Positions 1 through 8,700 of a DNA stretch of 64,000 bases are shown in pieces (positions within the stretch are counted from its first letter, which is position 1; every line of letters begins with the position of its first letter). The notes under the pieces were generated by a model. That model ran no database searches, had not been told where the DNA came from, and saw nothing but the letters and a program-made list of their open reading frames with translations. The stretch is from Gallibacter sp963558965 (lineage in GTDB: Bacteria; Bacillota; Clostridia; Peptostreptococcales; Anaerovoracaceae). Location of the stretch: contig CAUWIT010000009.1 of the NCBI GenBank assembly GCA_963558965.1, forward strand, positions 10,285 to 74,284, read 5' to 3'. The position numbers and the translations under genes are program-made.

Positions 1-31
1 TCTATCTCACAATAAAGTACCTTTTAGTTTG

Positions 32-1435
32 CTATTTTTCGTTAAGGCTTTCAAAGTATTGAATTAAGGCCAATGTACACTCATTAGCTTCTTGCATATT
101 TACTCCCAAAGAAACTAAATTTATTTTTTTATTTTTATTTTGTAAAATTGAGCATACGTTTTCTTTAAAAGTATATTTTACTTTTCTGTCTATGCCTTTA
201 GATTCCAATGCGTCTTTTAACTTGCCATCTTTTATAATCTTATTTTCATCTGATGGTGCCCATAGTGGATATCTTTCTGAAGTCTTAAAGCTGTAATCAA
301 GTAAATTTGCAGTCAATTTAAACTCATTGTCCATGCTTTTTTCAGTTGATTCGTCGATATTTCTACCCATTACATAAACTTTTATATCACTTGCGCTTAT
401 GCTCACTTTGTAGATTGTTGAAAGTCCTAAGATATCGCCTTCGTAGTCCTCTTCAGTTGTTGCAAATATACCATCCTCAAGAGTATATAGAAGCGCCAAT
501 AAATTTGACGTATCATCATAGTTTAAAGCTCCATCAGGAATGGCAGTTTCTTCAAAGGCAAACACTGCATCGGGGTCACGCTTTCTATTTTTGTCATCAA
601 ATTCTTCCTGATCTTTTTCCAATCTTGACTCTAATTTATTTTGACTTCCACTATCGATGACAATTGTAGCCTCTGCTCCAATAGGATATTCTGTAGTGCT
701 ACCTGAAGTTTTAAACTCTGCTAGCTCAAAACTAATACCGCTTGATTTAGCATCTGATAAAAGCTTACTTAAATAAGTAATAGGATTTGTATGTTTATCA
801 GTTCTATCTCCACTGTCGCATGCTATTAAATTTGATATGGATATTTTATATGCCATATTGCCTTCTGGAGACTCTTTGCTAATATTAGATGTCATCTCAT
901 ATACCTTAGTAGATGCAGCACCGTTAAATATCTCAGTTTTTTCCCAGTCCATAAGACTTATTAAGTTATCATATTTTAAATATGAGCTATCAAGCTTATT
1001 GATACCTACTGATTTTCCATCTACTTTAGGTGAAAATATATATCTTATTTTACCGTGTGATTCTGAATTTTTTGCAGTAGCTATAGCCATTGCCAATTGC
1101 TGACAACTTTTCTTATAGTCTTCTTTGCTAAACTCAACTACTATAATATTTGATTCAGCTTTTTCATAACCTTTTGTAGCTTTTAAATCTACTATTACAT
1201 TGTTATCTACAAGTTTTGTCTCTAAGTTTTTACTATCACAATATGAAGATAATTTAGATGCAAATTTATACGCATCTGAACTTTCTTTCATATCAGATTT
1301 TAAATCTTCTGTAATATCATAAACTTGTGATTTTATTTGATCTTCTTTTTCTTGCTTTTCAACATTGCAAGAACTTAAACAGACAGATGTTCCGCCGATT
1401 ATTAAAGCTAATGCTATAGCAACTAACTTTTTCAT
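32..1435 (-). CDS. Putative secreted lipoprotein, function unknown
   Basis: The likely product is about 467 residues. I start it at the ATG at 1435 because GGAGGG lies just upstream; the longer frame has no ribosome-binding site. The N-terminus is a lipoprotein signal: MKK, a hydrophobic run, then a lipobox LSSC with the acceptor Cys near residue 23, so the protein should be tethered to the outer face of the membrane. The mature part is Lys/Asp/Glu-rich, with a VVEFSKEDY stretch near residue 100 and no catalytic motif I recognise. The tone of the sequence recalls M20/M28-type peptidase shells, but I see no metal-ligand set. It ends close to the window edge and is 43 bases downstream of the aquaporin gene, so co-transcription is possible. 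Confidence 0.7.
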   Translation of the reverse strand: MKKLVAIALALIIGGTSVCLSSCNVEKQEKEDQIKSQVYDITEDLKSDMKESSDAYKFASKLSSYCDSKNLETKLVDNNVIVDLKATKGYEKAESNIIVVEFSKEDYKKSCQQLAMAIATAKNSESHGKIRYIFSPKVDGKSVGINKLDSSYLKYDNLISLMDWEKTEIFNGAASTKVYEMTSNISKESPEGNMAYKISISNLIACDSGDRTDKHTNPITYLSKLLSDAKSSGISFELAEFKTSGSTTEYPIGAEATIVIDSGSQNKLESRLEKDQEEFDDKNRKRDPDAVFAFEETAIPDGALNYDDTSNLLALLYTLEDGIFATTEEDYEGDILGLSTIYKVSISASDIKVYVMGRNIDESTEKSMDNEFKLTANLLDYSFKTSERYPLWAPSDENKIIKDGKLKDALESKGIDRKVKYTFKENVCSILQNKNKKINLVSLGVNMQEANECTLALIQYFESLNEK

Positions 1436-1478
1436 GAGTCCCTCCAAATTGCATTGCACCATCCATATGCAATATTAA

Positions 1479-2312
1479 TTATTTTTCTTCAGTTTTTTCA
1501 GTTTCCTCAATTTTTACCTTTTTAGATTTTTTTCTGAAAAAACCTTTTTTCTCTTTTACTTCTTTATTTTCTGTTTCATCAGTTCCTTCAGCTACCTTTT
1601 CTTTAGGCTTAATTATTTTTTCACCACATACTAAGCCTTTATATAAAAATGCAGCAATAATTGCTCCAACAACAGGCGCTATAATAAATACAGGTACCTG
1701 TTTAATTGCATCGCTTAACATAATAATTGCAGGTCCAAAGCTTCTAGCTGGATTTAATGAAGCTCCTGTAAATGGCAATGCTGCCATATATAAAGCTGTA
1801 GTAGTAATACCTAAAACGATGCTACCCGCTGCTGTATTTTCATTTTTGCTGTTGCTTACCTTTAAAAATACCATTACTAAAACCATAGTTAAAATAATTT
1901 CAATTACGATTGCTGGCACCATACCGATGTACAATGAACTTTGGTCATCATATCCATTTTGTCCTAAATAGTATTTTTGTCCAGTTACTAACCACAATAT
2001 GCAAGCTGCAATTGTTGAACCTGCAAACTGTGCAATAAGATATCCGATACACTGTTTTTTCTTTTCAAAACCGCCGTTAATCAATACAGCTATTGAAACT
2101 GCCGGGTTAATATGTGCACCTGATACTTCTTTAAACAAGTAGTAAACCACTGATGTTGTAGCACCAAAAGCAAGTGCGACAGCAACAATTGTAAAGGCCA
2201 AAGGAATTGTCATTCCCATAGCACTAATCAAAAAATATGTAGCCAACATGCTTCCGCAGCCACAAAACACTAACACAAATGTGCCAAGAAACTCTGAAAG
2301 ATATTTTCTCAT
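1479..2312 (-). CDS. MIP-family aquaporin with a charged C-terminal tail
   Basis: Six-helix channel of the major intrinsic protein family, 277 residues, preceded by AAGGAGG. Both half-helix signatures are present: HINPAVS in the first half and SLNPARSFGP in the second. The residue after the second NPAR is Ser; glycerol facilitators usually carry Asp there, so water is the more likely substrate (family knowledge, not proof). The last 50 or so residues are not part of the channel fold. They are a Lys/Glu-rich cytoplasmic tail (KEKVAEG... GFFRKKSKK...), longer than in AqpZ or GlpF, with alternating charge. Its neighbours do not suggest a glycerol pathway. Confidence 0.9.
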   Translation of the reverse strand: MRKYLSEFLGTFVLVFCGCGSMLATYFLISAMGMTIPLAFTIVAVALAFGATTSVVYYLFKEVSGAHINPAVSIAVLINGGFEKKKQCIGYLIAQFAGSTIAACILWLVTGQKYYLGQNGYDDQSSLYIGMVPAIVIEIILTMVLVMVFLKVSNSKNENTAAGSIVLGITTTALYMAALPFTGASLNPARSFGPAIIMLSDAIKQVPVFIIAPVVGAIIAAFLYKGLVCGEKIIKPKEKVAEGTDETENKEVKEKKGFFRKKSKKVKIEETEKTEEK

Positions 2313-2363
2313 TTTTTCCTCCTTATTCTTCGTATAAATAATTTATTATATATGATTGCTAAG

Positions 2364-3542
2364 CTATTTGCTGCGAGCAAGTAGAGCAATACATTCGGAA
2401 TGTTTAGTGTTTGGGAAATTATCAAATGGTTTTAAATACTTAACTTTATAGCCGTTGTATTCCATATAGTACAAGTTTTCTACAAGTGTTTTTGGATTAC
2501 ATGAAACGTAAACTATTTGATCAACACCGTATTTTATAATCTTATCAAGAGCTTTTGGCTCTATACCTTTTCTAGGCGGATCAACTATAATTACATCTGG
2601 TTTAGTCTCAATTTCATCTAAAACTTCAAAAACATCTCCAGCGATAAACTGACAATTTTCAAGACCATTTAATTTTGCATTTTCCTTTGCCGCTTCAACT
2701 GCTTCTTCTATTAGTTCAACGCCGACAGCTTTTTGGGCTTTTGAAGCTACTGCCTGAGTTATAGTACCTGTGCCGCAAAAAAGGTCAAATACTGTTTTGC
2801 CTTCAAAATCGTCGATTAACTCGATTGCTTCTTTGTAAAGTCTTTCAACTGCTAAAATATTTGTCTGGAAAAAAGAAAATGCACTTACTTTAAATTTAAG
2901 TTCCATTATTTCTTCCATGTAGTAATCTCTACCATCTAATATTTTAAGTTCTTCGCATTTTACAGCATCTGCAAGATTGTCGTTTATTGTTCTAAGTACT
3001 CCGACAACTTTATTTTCTAAAGGCAGATTTTTAATCATTTCAACATAGCCTGCTTCATCGAAGTTTGACTCGCTAGATGTTACAATATTAACTAAAATTT
3101 CGTTTGTTTTAACACCCATTCTCACTATAAGATGTCTAAGCAAACCTGTGTGACTTTTTTTGTGATAATGCTTATACCCCTTTTCATTGGCAAAGTCCAA
3201 CGTACCTTTTAAGATTTTATTAAAATCTTCATGGACTAATTGACAATGATCAACTGTTACAATTGACATATAATGACCCTTTTTATGCATTCCCAAGGTC
3301 ATAGGTCCATCAATAACCATATCCCCAAAAGTGTATTCCATCTTGTTTCGATATCTGTATTGTGTTGGACTACCTTGGATTGAATCTATTTTGTCAATTT
3401 TCAACTTTTTACTGTCAAGCAATCTATGTATTTCTTTTTCTTTGTCTTCTAATTGTTTTTCATAATCAATACCCTGATGAATACAGCCGCCACAAAATTC
3501 ATCGTGAATACATATATCCATCTTTTCATATGTGTTATTCAT
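2364..3542 (-). CDS. TrmA/RumA-family RNA (uracil-5-)-methyltransferase
   Basis: SAM-dependent enzyme that makes 5-methyluridine in rRNA (RlmD/RlmC type) or tRNA; 392 residues. An iron-sulfur cluster motif opens the protein (C-x5-C-x2-C in ICIHDEFCGGC, with a later Cys in VDHCQL). The SAM-binding motif is VFDLFCGTGTITQ, and the catalytic region reads VDPPRKG followed by VYVSCNPKTL, whose Cys is the nucleophile. The N-terminal TRAM domain of the longer homologues is absent; the protein begins directly at the iron-sulfur part. The start codon follows the tgt stop codon with no gap, so the two are translationally coupled. The exact target uridine cannot be told from sequence. Confidence 0.9.
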   Translation of the reverse strand: MNNTYEKMDICIHDEFCGGCIHQGIDYEKQLEDKEKEIHRLLDSKKLKIDKIDSIQGSPTQYRYRNKMEYTFGDMVIDGPMTLGMHKKGHYMSIVTVDHCQLVHEDFNKILKGTLDFANEKGYKHYHKKSHTGLLRHLIVRMGVKTNEILVNIVTSSESNFDEAGYVEMIKNLPLENKVVGVLRTINDNLADAVKCEELKILDGRDYYMEEIMELKFKVSAFSFFQTNILAVERLYKEAIELIDDFEGKTVFDLFCGTGTITQAVASKAQKAVGVELIEEAVEAAKENAKLNGLENCQFIAGDVFEVLDEIETKPDVIIVDPPRKGIEPKALDKIIKYGVDQIVYVSCNPKTLVENLYYMEYNGYKVKYLKPFDNFPNTKHSECIALLARSK

Positions 3543-4664
3543 TTAATCTATATACCCATACTTTCTATAAAATTCTTCTTTGTATTCCATAAATCTATCT
3601 TCTTCAATAGCTTTTCTAATATTTTTCATAACATTAACTAAGAAATGCAAATTATGATTTGATAAAAGCATTGATGACATAATTTCGTTTGACTTAAATA
3701 AATGTCTTAAGTAAGCTCTTGAATAATTTCTACATGTATAACAATCGCATTCGTGATCTAATGGTGTGAAATCTCTTTCGTACTTAGCATTTTTTATATT
3801 TACTTTGCCAGCACTTGTCATCGCAGTACCATTACGTGCTATACGTGTTGGTAGGACACAGTCAAACATATCAATACCGCGTTCTACTCCTTCAAATAGA
3901 TAATCAGGAGTACCAACTCCCATTAAATATCTCGGTTTGTTTTCTGGTAGATAGTCTACAGCATAATCCAAAACTTTGCACATTTCTTCTTTTGGTTCTC
4001 CTACGCTAAGACCTCCAATAGCATATCCAGGTAAGTCTAGTGCTACTATTTCTTCGGCACTTTGTTTTCTCAAATCCTGATACATGCCACCTTGCATAAT
4101 ACCAAACAACGCTTGATTTTCTGTGTTTTTATGAGCTTCTTTACATCTTTTTAGCCATCTAGTAGTACGTTCCAATGAATTTTTCACATATTCTCTGCTT
4201 GCCGGATACGGAGCGCATTCATCAAAGGCCATCATAATATCTGACCCTAATGCAGTTTGAACTTCTATTGACTTTTCAGGTGTTAACATATGTTTAGAAC
4301 CATCTATAAATGATCTAAACTCTACGCCTTCTTCTGTAATTTTTCTTAAATCTCCCAAACTGAAAACTTGGAAACCACCACTGTCTGTAAGTATTGGTTT
4401 GTTCCAGTTCATAAATTTATGCAAACCACCAGCTTCCTTTACAATTTCGTGACCTGGTCTTAAATATAGATGGTAAGTATTGCTTAAAATAATTTCGGCT
4501 CCAAGCTCTTCAACCTGTTCTGGTCTCATTGCTTTTACAGTAGCCGCAGTACCTACTGGCATAAAAACAGGAGTCTGAATTGTACCATGAGGAGTAGTTA
4601 TCTCTCCTCTTCTCGCTTTGCAGTTTGCATCCTTTTTTATAAGTTTATATGTTACAGCTGACAT
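3543..4664 (-). CDS. tgt: Queuine/preQ1 tRNA-guanine transglycosylase
   Basis: Exchanges guanine-34 in the anticodon of GUN tRNAs for the queuosine precursor (preQ1 in bacteria), EC 2.4.2.29; 373 residues, normal length. LTDSGGFQVFSL carries an active-site Asp, and the zinc site is visible as C-D-C-x2-C followed by H in SNHNLHF. AGAGAGGA precedes the ATG. Two promoter-like sequences lie upstream on the same strand, so it can be transcribed apart from queA, which acts in the next step of the same pathway. A 258-base gap separates tgt from queA. Confidence 0.97.
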   Translation of the reverse strand: MSAVTYKLIKKDANCKARRGEITTPHGTIQTPVFMPVGTAATVKAMRPEQVEELGAEIILSNTYHLYLRPGHEIVKEAGGLHKFMNWNKPILTDSGGFQVFSLGDLRKITEEGVEFRSFIDGSKHMLTPEKSIEVQTALGSDIMMAFDECAPYPASREYVKNSLERTTRWLKRCKEAHKNTENQALFGIMQGGMYQDLRKQSAEEIVALDLPGYAIGGLSVGEPKEEMCKVLDYAVDYLPENKPRYLMGVGTPDYLFEGVERGIDMFDCVLPTRIARNGTAMTSAGKVNIKNAKYERDFTPLDHECDCYTCRNYSRAYLRHLFKSNEIMSSMLLSNHNLHFLVNVMKNIRKAIEEDRFMEYKEEFYRKYGYID

Positions 4665-4735
4665 ATTATATCCTCTCTTACTTAAATTTAACTTAAATTA
4701 TAAATTATAACGATAAAATAATTTTTAACTAAAAA

Positions 4736-4764
4736 ATTATATAGTAATTTACATGTTATTTCAA
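4736..4764 (-). promoter_or_regulatory. Promoter of tgt (proximal)
   Basis: On the minus strand TTGAAA (4759-4764) is followed after 17 bases by a perfect TATAAT (4736-4741). It points to tgt and its start would lie about 65 bases before the ATG. Confidence 0.75.
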
Positions 4765-4781
4765 GATGCTTACATATAAAT

Positions 4782-4807
4782 AAGTCCATCTTTTTATGGA
4801 TGGACTT
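4782..4807 (-). other. Hairpin in the tgt upstream region
   Basis: A 9-base perfect stem (AAGTCCATC / GATGGACTT) with an 8-base loop. On the minus strand it is followed by ATTTATATG, a poor U-tract, and on the plus strand by TTGTTTG. It lies just after the distal promoter at 4824-4852, so it could be an attenuator or a weak terminator for a very short leader. It does not match the preQ1 aptamer. Confidence 0.5.
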
Positions 4808-4823
4808 TTGTTTGCTCTATTTA

Positions 4824-4852
4824 ATTATACTAAATGCAACTATCAACTTCAA
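4824..4852 (-). promoter_or_regulatory. Second, distal promoter upstream of tgt
   Basis: TTGAAG (4847-4852), 17-base spacer, perfect TATAAT (4824-4829) on the minus strand. It would start transcription near 4817, just ahead of the hairpin at 4782-4807, and 88 bases upstream of the proximal promoter. Confidence 0.6.
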
Positions 4853-4922
4853 TGTTATTAATATAATAAAATCGTCACTAAACAAGTGCAAATAGCTACT
4901 TATAATTACTTTCTAATCTTTA

Positions 4923-5966
4923 CTAATAAATTAGCATAGCATCGCCGTAGCTGAAAAATTTATAATCATGGGTTTTAGCTTCTTCATATGCTTCTAAGAT
5001 TTTTTCTCTGTCGTAAAGAGCTGAAATAAGCATAAGCAAAGTTGATTTTGGCAAATGGAAATTTGTAATAAGTCTATCGATTATTTTAAATTGATAGCCA
5101 GGATATATAAATATACCAGTGCTACCATCTCCTGCTTTTACAAAATATCTGCCTGCTTCTTCATCGTATACTGCTGCACTTTCTATTGTTCTAGTTGAAG
5201 TCGTACCTACTGATACAACTTTTCCACCTGCTTTGATAGTATTGTTAATTTCATCAGCTGCTTCTTGACTCACAAAGTACTCTTCAAAGTGCATACTGTG
5301 CTCTTCAACTATATCACATTTTACTGGTCTAAATGTGCCTATGCCAACATGCAGGGTTACATAAACAAGTTTTATGCCTTTTTCTTTTGCTTTATCCAGC
5401 AGTTCTTCAGTAAAATGTAATCCAGCTGTAGGGGCTGCCACTGATCCCTCATCTTTGCAATAGACAGTTTGATATCTATCTTTATCTTCAGTATCGCTTG
5501 GTCTTTCAATGTATGGTGGAAGTGGCATACTGCCGATTTCTTCTAGTCTTTCCATAAAAATACCTTCGTATATAAATCTTACTATACGAGTGCCATCTTT
5601 ACCAAAATCTAAAACTTCCGCCTTAAAGTCATCTGAAAAAGCTATAACATCTCCAATTTTTACTCTTCTGCCAGGTTTAACCATAGTCTCCCATGTATCG
5701 CCTTCAATGCGTTTTATCAATAAAAATTCTATTTTAGCTCCAGTTTTTTCTTTTACTCCAAACAATCTTGCTGGTAGTACTTTCGAATTATTTAAAACTA
5801 AACAATCCCCTTCTTTTAGATAATCTAGTACATCTACAAATTGCTTGTGTTCTATAGTTTGTTTTTCTCTGTTTAATACCATCAACTTGCACTGGTCTCT
5901 CTTTTCTGACGGTTTTTGTGCAATCATTTCCTCTGGTAATTCGTAATTAAAGTCATCTACTCTCAT
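4923..5966 (-). CDS. queA: S-adenosylmethionine:tRNA ribosyltransferase-isomerase
   Basis: Transfers and rearranges the ribosyl group of SAM onto preQ1-tRNA to give epoxyqueuosine (EC 2.4.99.17); 347 residues, standard length. The family opening is clear (MRVDDFNYELPEEMIAQKP), as are LVLNNSKVLPARLFG, VAAPTAGLHFTEELL and the C-terminal TNFHLPKSTLLMLISAL. It follows ruvB after 8 bases and so should be co-transcribed from the ruvC promoter. This ruv-queA-tgt order is common in Firmicutes. Confidence 0.97.
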   Translation of the reverse strand: MRVDDFNYELPEEMIAQKPSEKRDQCKLMVLNREKQTIEHKQFVDVLDYLKEGDCLVLNNSKVLPARLFGVKEKTGAKIEFLLIKRIEGDTWETMVKPGRRVKIGDVIAFSDDFKAEVLDFGKDGTRIVRFIYEGIFMERLEEIGSMPLPPYIERPSDTEDKDRYQTVYCKDEGSVAAPTAGLHFTEELLDKAKEKGIKLVYVTLHVGIGTFRPVKCDIVEEHSMHFEEYFVSQEAADEINNTIKAGGKVVSVGTTSTRTIESAAVYDEEAGRYFVKAGDGSTGIFIYPGYQFKIIDRLITNFHLPKSTLLMLISALYDREKILEAYEEAKTHDYKFFSYGDAMLIY

Positions 5967-5974
5967 AATTTAAT

Positions 5975-6979
5975 TTATTCCTCGTATTCTAATCCTAAAT
6001 GTTTATATGCTGCTTCTGATACTACCCTTCCTTTTGGAGTCCTATGTAAAAGTCCTTGCTGTATTAGGTAGGGTTCATAAACATCTTCAATTGTTATTTT
6101 TTCTTCACCTATTGAAGCTGCTATTGTATCAATACCTACAGGACCACCTTTAAATCTCTGAATTATTGCTAGAAGTATTTCTCTATCAATATTTTCAAGG
6201 CCCAAATCATCAACTCCTAAAGCATCCAAAGCCTTTTTAGTTATATCGATATTTATAATGCCATTTCCTTCCACTTGTGAAAAGTCTCTTACGCGTTTTA
6301 AAATTCTATTTGCAACACGAGGTGTTCCTCTTGAACGCATAGCCATCTCTCTTAAAGATGCACTATCCACCTCAACATTTAAAAGTCCTGCCGATCTTAA
6401 GATTATAGTTTCTAATTCTTCAATAGTATAATTTTCAAATTTTGCTAAAACTCCAAATCTATCTCTAAGAGGTGCTGACAAGCTGCCCGCCCTAGTAGTT
6501 GCTCCTATCAAAGTAAACTTTGATAAGTCCAATCTAATAGATCTAGCTGATGGACCTTTACCTATAACAATATCGATAGCATAATCTTCCATGGCACTGT
6601 ACAAAACTTCTTCTACAGATCTATTCAATCTATGTATCTCATCTATAAATAAGACATCGTTTTCTTGGAGATTTGTAAGTATTGCAGCAAGATCTCCTGC
6701 TCTTTCAATAGCAGGCCCTGAAGTTATTTTGATTTCAACTCCAAGCTCTTTGGCTATAATACCAGCAAGAGTTGTTTTACCAAGTCCCGGTGGACCATAA
6801 AATAAGACGTGATCCAGTTGTTCACCTCTCATCTTAGCAGCCTCTATAAAAACTTTTAAATTATCTGTTACCTTTTTTTGTCCTATATACTCGTCTAAAG
6901 TTTGTGGACGCAGTGTAAACTCACTTTTCTCCTCATCAAAATTTTGATAAACATCGGTTATTCTTTCGTCTTCAAACAT
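5975..6979 (-). CDS. ruvB: Holliday junction branch migration ATPase RuvB
   Basis: AAA+ motor of the RuvABC resolvasome, 334 residues. Walker A is GPPGLGKTTLA, Walker B is LFIDEIHRL, sensor 1 is IGATTRAG and the arginine finger region is PLRDRFG. A winged-helix DNA-binding domain ends the protein (GLLHRTPKGRVVSEAAY). It forms hexamers that pull DNA through the RuvA-bound junction. It sits 13 bases after ruvA. Confidence 0.98.
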   Translation of the reverse strand: MFEDERITDVYQNFDEEKSEFTLRPQTLDEYIGQKKVTDNLKVFIEAAKMRGEQLDHVLFYGPPGLGKTTLAGIIAKELGVEIKITSGPAIERAGDLAAILTNLQENDVLFIDEIHRLNRSVEEVLYSAMEDYAIDIVIGKGPSARSIRLDLSKFTLIGATTRAGSLSAPLRDRFGVLAKFENYTIEELETIILRSAGLLNVEVDSASLREMAMRSRGTPRVANRILKRVRDFSQVEGNGIINIDITKKALDALGVDDLGLENIDREILLAIIQRFKGGPVGIDTIAASIGEEKITIEDVYEPYLIQQGLLHRTPKGRVVSEAAYKHLGLEYEE

Positions 6980-6992
6980 CTATATCATCCTT

Positions 6993-7583
6993 TTAAAAAT
7001 TTCTAAGTGCCTTTTTAATATATGCCTCAACAGATAGGTCTTCATCTGTAATTTTTGCAAGTGCTTCCATAGCCTCAACCTTAGTATAGCCAAGTTCCAT
7101 CAAAGCATTTAAAGCTTCCTGTTTAGCATTTGAATTTTTTACATCTTCCACTGTAGCTGAACTGTCATTTGTAAACTCAGGATTTTCAAATTTATCTTTT
7201 AAATCAAGGACAATACGCTGTGCAATTTTTTTACCAATACCATTTGCTTTTGTAAGCATAGTAGCATCTTCAAATACAATGGCTTTTTTTATATCTTCCA
7301 CACTTAATGCGCTACAAATAGATATGCCAGCTTTTGCACCAACACCATTTACAGAAATCAGCTTACGAAATACATCAATAGCTCCATAATTTTCAAATCC
7401 AAAAAGACTAATATCATCCTCTTTTACAGACATATATGTATATACTTTTACTATATCACCTATATCATTTAAATAAAATTTGCTGTTTGTCGGCACATAA
7501 ATTGTATATCCTATGCCTCCTGTTTCAACCACAATAAAATTATCATCTTTGATTTCAAGAGAGCCTTTTATATAATTTATCAT
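6993..7583 (-). CDS. ruvA: Holliday junction DNA-binding protein RuvA
   Basis: Tetrameric junction-binding subunit, 196 residues. It has an N-terminal OB-fold (MINYIKGSLEIKDDNFIVVE), a helix-hairpin-helix region around VNGVGAKAGISI and ANGIGKKIAQRI, and a C-terminal three-helix domain (ALMELGYTKVEAMEAL) that touches RuvB. It starts one base after the ruvC stop. Confidence 0.97.
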   Translation of the reverse strand: MINYIKGSLEIKDDNFIVVETGGIGYTIYVPTNSKFYLNDIGDIVKVYTYMSVKEDDISLFGFENYGAIDVFRKLISVNGVGAKAGISICSALSVEDIKKAIVFEDATMLTKANGIGKKIAQRIVLDLKDKFENPEFTNDSSATVEDVKNSNAKQEALNALMELGYTKVEAMEALAKITDEDLSVEAYIKKALRNF

Positions 7584-7584
7584 T

Positions 7585-8091
7585 TTATCTTCCTTTCATC
7601 ATCTTGTTAAGCCTTGAATTAGCACCGCTGCTATGTCCATGACAAATAGCCGCTGCCACCGCATCTGCAGTATCATCTGGTTTTGGTACTTCTTTTAAGT
7701 TAAGAATGGTTTTTACCATGGTTTGTACTTGCTTTTTATCTGCACGTCCATATCCAGTCAAAGCTTGTTTTATCTGAAGAGGAGTATACTCTTCAACAAC
7801 TAGTCCCGAATTTGCACAAGCGAGTATTGCAACTCCCCTAGCTTGCCCAACCTTAATAGCAGTTTTAGTATTGGTATTAAAAAAAAGCTCTTCAATTGCC
7901 GCCTCATCTGGTTCAGTTCTGTCTATAATCTCCATAAGCGAATAATATATGTGCTTCAATCTATCAGTCATATTCATACCTGCATCAGTTGTAACAGCAC
8001 CGTATTCGATTACTTTAAATTTATTACCTACCATTTCGACAACACCATATCCAAGTATAGCATATCCTGGGTCTATTCCCAATATTCTCAT
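7585..8091 (-). CDS. ruvC: Crossover junction endodeoxyribonuclease RuvC
   Basis: Resolves Holliday junctions by paired nicks (EC 3.1.21.10), 168 residues. The RNase H-like active site is intact: Asp7 in ILGIDPGYA, Glu in AAIEELFF, and the C-terminal acidic pair in KPDDTADAVAAAICH. TAGGAG precedes the ATG. First gene of ruvC-ruvA-ruvB-queA. A LexA-like palindrome overlaps its promoter, suggesting SOS control. Confidence 0.97.
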   Translation of the reverse strand: MRILGIDPGYAILGYGVVEMVGNKFKVIEYGAVTTDAGMNMTDRLKHIYYSLMEIIDRTEPDEAAIEELFFNTNTKTAIKVGQARGVAILACANSGLVVEEYTPLQIKQALTGYGRADKKQVQTMVKTILNLKEVPKPDDTADAVAAAICHGHSSGANSRLNKMMKGR

Positions 8092-8126
8092 GAAATTCTC
8101 CTATAATTTTCTTATTTTCTTAAAAA

Positions 8127-8155
8127 ATTATAGCACACAAACATATGTTTGTCCA
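8127..8155 (-). promoter_or_regulatory. ruvC operon promoter
   Basis: TGGACA (8150-8155), 17-base spacer, perfect TATAAT (8127-8132) on the minus strand, about 35 bases ahead of the ruvC ATG. Confidence 0.75.
8137..8152. promoter_or_regulatory. LexA-type operator (perfect palindrome)
   Basis: ACAAACATATGTTTGT is a perfect 16-base palindrome. The Gram-positive LexA box is CGAAC-N4-GTTCG, often with ATAT in the middle; this site has AAC-ATAT-GTT with A for G and T for C at the flanking position. It covers the spacer and part of the -35 of the ruvC promoter, where a repressor would block polymerase. ruv genes are LexA targets in several Firmicutes. Confidence 0.65.
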
Positions 8156-8164
8156 TATTGTCTA

Positions 8165-8194
8165 TTGAAATAAACATACCTAAAATGTTATAAT
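8165..8194 (+). promoter_or_regulatory. argR-recN promoter
   Basis: TTGAAA (8165-8170), 18-base spacer, TATAAT (8189-8194) with an extended TG two bases before the -10. It diverges from the ruvC promoter; the LexA-like palindrome lies 13 bases upstream of this -35. Confidence 0.75.
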
Positions 8195-8229
8195 TAAAAC
8201 AGGTATAAAAATAAATAAGGAGATTAAAT

Positions 8230-8682
8230 ATGAGATATTCAAGACAAAACAAAGTTCTAGAACTAATTTCAAAGTACGAAATCGAAACTCAAGAAAAACT
8301 TTGTCAAATGTTAAAAAACAGTGGTTATAACGTAACTCAGGCAACTGTATCTAGAGATATTAAAGAACTTCAACTAGTTAAGACACTATCACCTTCTGGT
8401 AAGTATAAATATTCAGTATCAACTAATAACGAAGGACCTATTAATGATCGTTTTGTAAAAATATTCAAAGAAACGATTTTAAATGTTGCTGCTTCAGGTA
8501 ACATCGTTTTAGTTAAAACTCTTTCAGGATGTGGGCCAGCTGCAGGTGAAGCAATCGACTCATTAAATATCCCATATCTTATAGGCTCTGTTGCTGGTGA
8601 TAATACAGTTCTATTAGTTGCTGATGATCCAGAACATGTGCCTGAAATAGTTAATAGATTTGATAGTATTTTAGGAAAATAA
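8230..8682 (+). CDS. argR: Arginine repressor ArgR
   Basis: Hexameric arginine-responsive regulator, 150 residues. The N-terminal winged helix (MRYSRQNKVLELISKYEIETQEKL...TQATVSRDIKELQLVK) binds ARG boxes. The C-terminal domain holds the arginine site, seen as the SGCGPAAGEAID region and the final VAGDNTVLLVADD. AAGGAG lies 7 bases before the ATG. ArgR beside recN is a conserved Firmicute pair; no arginine biosynthesis gene is in this window. Confidence 0.95.
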   Translation: MRYSRQNKVLELISKYEIETQEKLCQMLKNSGYNVTQATVSRDIKELQLVKTLSPSGKYKYSVSTNNEGPINDRFVKIFKETILNVAASGNIVLVKTLSGCGPAAGEAIDSLNIPYLIGSVAGDNTVLLVADDPEHVPEIVNRFDSILGK

Positions 8683-8700
8683 TTTTGAGGTAAAAAAATA

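Noticed and set aside
4700..4860. preQ1 riboswitch ahead of tgt
   Set aside because: The hairpin loop and the tail do not match the preQ1-I or preQ1-II core; only the pathway context suggested it.
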